From MGBC113645 sp036308445 (lineage in GTDB: Bacteria; Bacillota_I; Bacilli_A; Erysipelotrichales; Coprobacillaceae): DNA of 16,843 nucleotides. The position numbers were made by a program, and so were the translations under genes. Within the stretch, counting starts at the first letter, position 1. Every line of letters starts with the position of its first letter. Below, piece by piece: positions 11,986 through 16,843 of this stretch. The DNA lies in assembly GCA_036308445.1 (NCBI GenBank), contig JAXJVS010000015.1:1-16843 (forward strand). Reading direction: 5' to 3'. Below the pieces are notes generated by a model that saw nothing but the letters and a program-made list of their open reading frames with translations, did not search any database and was not told where the DNA came from.

Positions 11986-13284
11986 ATGTTAAAGACATTA
12001 GATTTTAAAGGGAGATATGAAGCTATAGCTGATACATTTTCTTCTCGAAAAGAAGAAATTTCTAAACAGGTAAATGATGCAGTTATGGATATTATTGATG
12101 ATGTGAAAGAAAATGGAGATAAAGCGATTTTAAATTATTGTGCTAAGTTTGATGGTTTTGAAATAGATGATCCTTCAAAGTTGATTGTATCTAAAAAAGA
12201 AATTATGGAAGGTGTAACAGCTGTTGGTAAAGATTTTATTAGAATTATTGAAAGAACAAAAGAACAATTAATTGAATTTCATAAAAATCAAGTAGATAAA
12301 TCTTGGTCATTATTTAAAGATAATGGTGTTATTATGGGTCAAATGGTAAGACCGATAGAACGTGTTGCATTATATGTACCAGGAGGAACTGCAACATATC
12401 CTTCTACTGTTATGATGAATGCTATTCCAGCAAAACTTGCAGGAGTCAAAGAAGTTGTCATTATCACACCAGTTAAAAGTGATGGAAAAGTTAATCCTGC
12501 TATTTTAGCAGCTGCTTATGTTTGTGGAATAGAAACAATTTATAAAGTCGGTGGAGCACAAGGTGTAGCAGCTGTAGCGGTAGGTACAAAAACAATTAAA
12601 AAAGTAGATAAGATTGTTGGTCCTGGTAATATTTATGTTGCTACTGCTAAGAAATGTTGTTATGGTATGGTAGATATTGATATGATTGCTGGTCCTAGTG
12701 AAATTTTAATTGTTGCTGATAAAAATGCAAATCCTAAATATATTGCAGCTGATTTAATGAGTCAGGCAGAACATGATAGACTTGCTAGTGCTATTTTAGT
12801 AACGACTGCACCTGAATTATTAGATGATGTCAACAAGGAATTAGAAAGACAGATGGCTTATTTATCTAGAACTGATATTATAAAGGAATCTTTAGAAAAC
12901 TATGGTGGAGCTATTATTGTTGATAATATTAAAGAAGCATTTGATGTTTCTAACTATTTTGCTCCAGAACATTTAGAAGTTTTAGTAGATAATCCAGTAA
13001 ATACATTACCTTTAATTAAGAATGCTGGTTCTATTTTCCTAGGTGAATATACTCCTGAACCATTAGGTGATTATATGTCCGGTACTAACCATGTTTTACC
13101 TACTGGTGGTACAGCTAAGTTCTATAGTGCATTAGGTGTATATGATTATGTTAAATATTCTTCTTATAGTTATTATCCAAAGAATGTATTAGCTACATTT
13201 AAAGATGATGTTGAAAAGTTTGCTAAACTTGAAGGTTTGGATGCTCATGCAAATAGTATAACTGTAAGATTTGAGGAGGATTAA
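11986..13284 (+). CDS. hisD: Histidinol dehydrogenase
   Basis: This 432-residue zinc enzyme oxidises L-histidinol to L-histidine in two NAD-dependent steps, the end of the pathway. Expected residues are in place: zinc ligands Q260, H263, D362 and H421, and the acid/base pair E328-H329 (APEHLEV). The conserved VGPGNIYVATAKK and DMIAGPSEILIVAD segments are present. Length matches the family. It starts 2 bases after hisG and is followed by hisB after 1 base. Confidence 0.97.
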   Translation: MLKTLDFKGRYEAIADTFSSRKEEISKQVNDAVMDIIDDVKENGDKAILNYCAKFDGFEIDDPSKLIVSKKEIMEGVTAVGKDFIRIIERTKEQLIEFHKNQVDKSWSLFKDNGVIMGQMVRPIERVALYVPGGTATYPSTVMMNAIPAKLAGVKEVVIITPVKSDGKVNPAILAAAYVCGIETIYKVGGAQGVAAVAVGTKTIKKVDKIVGPGNIYVATAKKCCYGMVDIDMIAGPSEILIVADKNANPKYIAADLMSQAEHDRLASAILVTTAPELLDDVNKELERQMAYLSRTDIIKESLENYGGAIIVDNIKEAFDVSNYFAPEHLEVLVDNPVNTLPLIKNAGSIFLGEYTPEPLGDYMSGTNHVLPTGGTAKFYSALGVYDYVKYSSYSYYPKNVLATFKDDVEKFAKLEGLDAHANSITVRFEED

Positions 13285-13285
13285 T

Positions 13286-13873
13286 ATGCGAGAAGCAATA
13301 ATCAAAAGAGATACTAAAGAAACAAAGATTAAGATGAAATTAAATCTTGATGGTAGTGGTCAAACAAATATAAATACTGGTATTGGTTTTATTGATCATA
13401 TGTTGGATTTATTTGCTTTTCATGGTGATTTTGATTTAGATCTAGAATGTAATGGTGATTTAAATGTTGATAGTCATCATAGTGTTGAGGATATAGGTAT
13501 TGTTTTAGGTAAGTGTATTAATGAGGCATTAGGTGATAAGAAAGGTATTACTCGTTATGGTTTTTTTAGAATGCCAATGGATGAAACTTTATTTGAAACT
13601 GTATTGGATATGAGTGGTAGATCTTATTTGGTATATAATGCTTCTGTTAGTACACAAGTTTTAGGAAATTATGAAACAGAGATGACTGAGGAATTTTTTA
13701 GAGCTATAGCAATGAACTGTGGTATGACTTTACATATGAATCTTATTTATGGAAGTAATACTCATCATATCATCGAAGCTGCTTTTAAAAGTTTTGGTAG
13801 AGCTTTAAAACAAGCAGTAAGTATTGATGAAAGTCATAAAGATAAAATAGTATCTTCTAAAGGTGTTTTATAG
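13286..13873 (+). CDS. hisB: Imidazoleglycerol-phosphate dehydratase
   Basis: This 195-residue manganese enzyme removes water from imidazoleglycerol phosphate to give imidazole-acetol phosphate. It has the two metal-binding motifs: H64-HSVED69 and H160-HIIE164, plus D37-HML. It is the monofunctional form without a phosphatase domain. The frame is open from a TTG at 13271, but that lies in the end of hisD; ATG 13286 follows GAGGAGG and gives the standard N-terminus and length. An imidazole-acetol phosphate transaminase (HisC) would act next but is not in the window. Confidence 0.96.
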   Translation: MREAIIKRDTKETKIKMKLNLDGSGQTNINTGIGFIDHMLDLFAFHGDFDLDLECNGDLNVDSHHSVEDIGIVLGKCINEALGDKKGITRYGFFRMPMDETLFETVLDMSGRSYLVYNASVSTQVLGNYETEMTEEFFRAIAMNCGMTLHMNLIYGSNTHHIIEAAFKSFGRALKQAVSIDESHKDKIVSSKGVL

Positions 13874-13884
13874 GGGGTTATTAT

Positions 13885-14496
13885 ATGATAGCTGTTATTG
13901 ATTACAATGTTGGTAATCTTAAAAGTGTGACTAATGCTTTAAAGCGTATTGGTTTAGATCCAATAGTCACAAGAGATAAAGAGGTAATTAGAAAAGCTAA
14001 GGGAATTATTTTACCTGGAGTAGGTACTTTTCCAGTAGCAATGGAAAATTTAAGAAAGTTTGATTTAATTGATATTTTAAATGAAAGAAAAGAAGCTAAA
14101 ATACCAATACTAGGAATTTGTTTAGGAATGCAGATTCTTTTTGAAAAAGGTAGTGAAGTGAAGGTTACTGATGGTTTAGGTTTTTTAAAGGGATCTGTTG
14201 ATAAAATGGTAGTTGATGCAAAGATACCTCATATGGGTTGGAATGAATTAATTTTTAATCAGGAACATCCTTTATTAAAGAATATTAAAGAAAAAGATTA
14301 TGTTTATTTTGTTCATTCATTTATGGCTTATGGTATTGATGAAGAGTTAGTAGCATATTGCAATTATGGTAATCAAAAGATAACTGCATTAGTAGCTAAA
14401 GATAATGTTATGGGATGTCAATTTCATCCTGAAAAAAGTGGTGAAGTTGGTAAAAAGATATTAGAAGCGTTTAAGGAGATGGTAGAATGTTATTGA
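13885..14496 (+). CDS. hisH: Imidazole glycerol phosphate synthase, glutaminase subunit
   Basis: This 203-residue class I glutamine amidotransferase releases ammonia from glutamine and channels it to HisF. The catalytic triad is Cys79 (GICLGMQ), His181 and Glu183 (QFHPEKSG). The oxyanion-strand region LPGVGTF is present. TAGGGGG precedes the ATG by 8 bases. The end overlaps hisA by 10 bases. Confidence 0.96.
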   Translation: MIAVIDYNVGNLKSVTNALKRIGLDPIVTRDKEVIRKAKGIILPGVGTFPVAMENLRKFDLIDILNERKEAKIPILGICLGMQILFEKGSEVKVTDGLGFLKGSVDKMVVDAKIPHMGWNELIFNQEHPLLKNIKEKDYVYFVHSFMAYGIDEELVAYCNYGNQKITALVAKDNVMGCQFHPEKSGEVGKKILEAFKEMVECY

Positions 14497-15212
14497 TTCC
14501 AGCTATTGATTTAAAGAATGGAGAGGCTGTTCGTTTATATAAAGGTGATTATAATCAAAAGACTGTATATTCTTCATCACCTGATGAAATTGCTAAATCT
14601 TTTGAAGAAATGGGTGCTGATTATTTACATGTTGTAGATTTGGATGGTGCTAAGGATGCTAAAGCTACAAATCTTAAAACTATTAAAAAGATAAGAGATA
14701 GTATTTCTATTCCAATGGAATTAGGTGGTGGAATTAGAAATATGGAAACTGTTGATCTTTATTTGAATGAAGTAGGTGTTAATAGAGTTATTTTAGGTAC
14801 AGCAGCTATTAATGATCCAAAATTTTTAAAAGCAGCTTTAAAAAAATACGGACCTCAAAGAATAGTAGTAGGTGTAGATATTAAAGATGGTTATGTATCT
14901 ACTTCTGGATGGTTAGAAACAAGTGAAGTTTATTATATTGATTTTTTAAAGGATTTAGAAAGTATTGGTGTTAAGATTATAGTTTGTACTGATATTAGTA
15001 AGGATGGTACTTTAACAGGTCCAAGTTTTGATGTTTACCAGAAAATTAAAGAGAATACAAATCTTGATTTTGTAGTATCAGGTGGGGTTAAAGATAAAGA
15101 AGATATCTATAAAGTCAATGAATTAGGATATTATGGCTGTATTGTTGGTAAAGCTTATTATGAAGGTAAGATTGATTTAAAAGAGGTGATTTCATGCTTG
15201 CAAAAAGGATAA
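14487..15212 (+). CDS. hisA: ProFAR isomerase
   Basis: This 241-residue TIM-barrel enzyme opens the ring of ProFAR to PRFAR (an Amadori rearrangement). Asp8 in PAIDLKNGEAVRLYKGDY is the general base and D169 in CTDISKDGTLTGP the general acid. Phosphate-binding loops GGGIRN and VSGG are seen. An AAGGAGATGG site inside hisH precedes the ATG. It overlaps hisF by 19 bases, so the two barrels are translated together. Confidence 0.96.
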   Translation: MLLIPAIDLKNGEAVRLYKGDYNQKTVYSSSPDEIAKSFEEMGADYLHVVDLDGAKDAKATNLKTIKKIRDSISIPMELGGGIRNMETVDLYLNEVGVNRVILGTAAINDPKFLKAALKKYGPQRIVVGVDIKDGYVSTSGWLETSEVYYIDFLKDLESIGVKIIVCTDISKDGTLTGPSFDVYQKIKENTNLDFVVSGGVKDKEDIYKVNELGYYGCIVGKAYYEGKIDLKEVISCLQKG

Positions 15213-15961
15213 TCCCTTGCTTAGATATAAAAAATGGTAAAGTTGTAAAGGGAGTTAATTTTGTTGGTTTAAAAGATGTTGGAGATCCAATAGAACTAGC
15301 GAAAAGATATGATTTACAATGTGCAGATGAAGTTGTTTTCTTAGATATTACTGCAACTTATGAAGAAAGAGATATTATTAGAGATTTGATTGAAAGAGGA
15401 GCTAGTGAGTTATCTATTCCTTTAGCAGTTGGTGGCGGTATTAGAACAATTGATGATTTTAGAATGATTTTAAATAGTGGTGCTGATAAAGTATCAGTAA
15501 ATTCTGCTGCAATTAAAAATCCTCAATTAATCAAAGAAGCATCAGATGAATTTGGAGTACAATGCGTAGTTGTTGCAATAGATGCTAAAATGCGTGAAGA
15601 TAAGAGTGGATATGATGTTTATATCGCAGGTGGTAGAATCAATACAGGGTTAGATTTGATTGAGTGGGTTAAACAATGTGAAGAATTAGGAGCTGGTGAA
15701 ATATTATTGACCTCAATGGATGCAGATGGAACAAGAGATGGCTTTGATATAGATATGTTGAATGCTGTATGCAATGTAGTTTCTATACCAGTGATTGCTA
15801 GTGGTGGATGTGGTGGCATTGAAGATATTGTAGAAGTGTTTGAAAAAACGAATGTAGATGCTGCACTAGCTGCTTCGTTGTTCCACTTTGGGGAAGCCAC
15901 AATAGATGAAGTAAAAGCAGAATGTGTGAAACATAACATTCCAGTAAGGAGAAATATATGA
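15194..15961 (+). CDS. hisF: Imidazole glycerol phosphate synthase, cyclase subunit
   Basis: This 255-residue TIM-barrel enzyme uses ammonia from HisH to convert PRFAR to imidazoleglycerol phosphate and AICAR. Catalytic Asp11 (CLDIKNGKVVKG) and Asp130 (VVAIDAK) sit exactly as in well-studied HisF proteins. TSMDADGTRDGFD and the two phosphate loops are also conserved. An AGAGGTGAT site precedes the ATG inside the hisA 3' end. It overlaps hisIE by 4 bases. Confidence 0.97.
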   Translation: MLAKRIIPCLDIKNGKVVKGVNFVGLKDVGDPIELAKRYDLQCADEVVFLDITATYEERDIIRDLIERGASELSIPLAVGGGIRTIDDFRMILNSGADKVSVNSAAIKNPQLIKEASDEFGVQCVVVAIDAKMREDKSGYDVYIAGGRINTGLDLIEWVKQCEELGAGEILLTSMDADGTRDGFDIDMLNAVCNVVSIPVIASGGCGGIEDIVEVFEKTNVDAALAASLFHFGEATIDEVKAECVKHNIPVRRNI

Positions 15962-16602
15962 GACCAGATTTTAAAAAGATGAATAATATGATTCCGGCAA
16001 TTGTTCAGGATGTAAAAACAAATGACGTATTAATGATGGCATATGTAAATGAAGAAGCATATGATAAAATGTTGGAAACAAAAGAAACATATTTCTATTC
16101 ACGTTCTAGAAACGAATTATGGCATAAAGGAGAAACTTCAGGACATTATCAATATATTAAAGGAATGTATCTTGATTGTGATTTGGATACTTTACTTATT
16201 TATGTTGAACAGATAGGAGTTGCTTGTCATACAGGTGCTTATTCGTGTTTCTTTAATGAAGTCATTCCTTATATGAATGAAAAAAATATTTTTCATTCAT
16301 TATATGATCTTATTGAAGATAGAAAAGTTAATCCTATAGAGAAATCTTATACAAATTATTTACTTACTCAAGGAGTAGATAAAATTTGTAAGAAAGTTGG
16401 AGAAGAAGCAAGCGAAACTATTATTGCTGCAAAAAATAATGATAAAGAGGAATTAATTGGTGAAATTAGTGATCTTTTCTATCATGTATTTGTATTAATG
16501 TCTAATCAAGGTGTAACAGTTGAAGATATTGAAAACAAATTAAAAGAAAGACATAAAATTACTGGTAATAAAAAGGATTTTCATACCAGAGGAGAATATT
16601 AA
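15958..16602 (+). CDS. hisIE: Phosphoribosyl-AMP cyclohydrolase / phosphoribosyl-ATP pyrophosphatase fusion
   Basis: This 214-residue bifunctional protein carries out steps two and three of the pathway. The HisI part (about 1-110) has the W55-HKGETSG motif and metal cysteines C74, C90 and C97 (DCDLDTLL, GVACHTG, YSCFF). The HisE part (about 112-214) has the all-alpha MazG-like signature KKVGEEASETIIAAKNNDKE and EISDLFYH. Its ATG overlaps the hisF stop in ATGA, after a GTAAGGAG ribosome site. It is the last his gene in the window. Confidence 0.96.
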   Translation: MRPDFKKMNNMIPAIVQDVKTNDVLMMAYVNEEAYDKMLETKETYFYSRSRNELWHKGETSGHYQYIKGMYLDCDLDTLLIYVEQIGVACHTGAYSCFFNEVIPYMNEKNIFHSLYDLIEDRKVNPIEKSYTNYLLTQGVDKICKKVGEEASETIIAAKNNDKEELIGEISDLFYHVFVLMSNQGVTVEDIENKLKERHKITGNKKDFHTRGEY

Positions 16603-16654
16603 AATAAGTTATAGTTTGTAAAAAAATATTAAAATAATTGTAAAATATATAAAA

Positions 16655-16728
16655 TTTTCGACCATCGCCTTAAAAATAGCTGTTTTTACATTAAAAATTA
16701 GCTTAAAAAAGTGGGATGGTCGAGAAAA
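16655..16728. repeat. Nested inverted repeat after the his operon
   Basis: Outer arms TCGACCATC (16658-16666) and GATGGTCGA (16715-16723) enclose inner arms AGCT-G-TTTTTA (16678-16688) and TAAAAA-TT-AGCT (16692-16703) around a CAT loop. The outer arms are flanked by TTTT on one side and AAAA on the other. It could be a structured RNA, an operon-end hairpin (but no T-run follows the stem) or a small MITE-like insertion. Apart from it and the promoter at 16751, I see nothing in 16603-16843. Confidence 0.5.
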
Positions 16729-16750
16729 TAATAGCATATTTTGGAATGAT

Positions 16751-16780
16751 TTGTTATTATTATAAATGTAGATGTATAAT
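16751..16780 (+). promoter_or_regulatory. Promoter for a gene beyond the right edge
   Basis: TTGTTA (16751-16756), an 18-base spacer and a perfect TATAAT (16775-16780) form a sigma-A promoter. A small hairpin TAGACT/AGTCTA (16780-16797) starts at the -10 and spans the predicted start site, a possible operator or 5' stem. No start codon with a convincing ribosome site is seen before the window ends. Confidence 0.4.
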
Positions 16781-16843
16781 AGACTGTAAAAAGTCTAAAT
16801 ATGCATTGTTAGATATGTTTCTTATAAAGGATTAACGCTAATA

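Noticed and set aside
15619..15939. Minus-strand open frame inside hisF
   Set aside because: It lies entirely antisense to the well-conserved HisF coding sequence.
1..16843. CRISPR array, tRNA or rRNA genes
   Set aside because: No regularly spaced repeats and no tRNA-like or rRNA-like conserved stretches were seen on either strand.

Overview
The window comes from an AT-rich, spore-forming member of the Bacillota. The spoIIAA-spoIIAB-sigF cassette proves a sporulation lineage. The low GC, short-form HisG plus HisZ, fused HisIE and a PEPCK/HprK-like protein suggest an Erysipelotrichia-type gut bacterium (Thomasclavelia or Coprobacillus relatives). That genus-level guess is inference.

Left part (1-1500). 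The 5' end of enolase (minus strand) is divergent from a lone nrdI-like flavodoxin gene. Their shared intergenic region holds three near-identical 16-bp palindromes of the form GTTAGC-N4-GCTAAC. Two sit at the predicted transcription starts of the two promoters and one lies between the -35 boxes, so one regulator probably controls both genes. After nrdI comes a graveyard: an IS3-type transposase relic and a scrap of another gene, closed by an intact terminator.

Sporulation block (1538-4824). A DacF-type D,D-carboxypeptidase is followed by SpoIIAA, SpoIIAB and SigF, the conserved sigma-F module. A signal peptidase I gene follows with its own strong promoter.

Central metabolism (4900-9560). 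A 588-residue P-loop protein related to PEP carboxykinase and HPr kinase lies downstream of a perfect catabolite-response (cre) sequence. A decayed membrane-anchored XRE regulator and the NADP-type glutamate dehydrogenase gdhA follow on the minus strand. Next come a small membrane protein and a zinc-ribbon protein. A FlaR-like P-loop NTPase relic follows, with many in-frame stops.

Histidine operon (10150-16602). The genes are hisZ-G-D-B-H-A-F-IE, tightly packed and overlapping. hisC and a histidinol-phosphatase gene are not in the window. The leader encodes a 17-residue peptide with four consecutive His codons (MKKTIISSKFHHHHWNT), followed by a chain of mutually exclusive hairpins ending in a strong intrinsic terminator. 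This is a ribosome-mediated attenuator of the enterobacterial his type, in a phylum where his genes are better known for T-box control. It is the most interesting object in the window.

The right end holds a nested inverted repeat of about 70 bp and a promoter for a gene beyond the edge.
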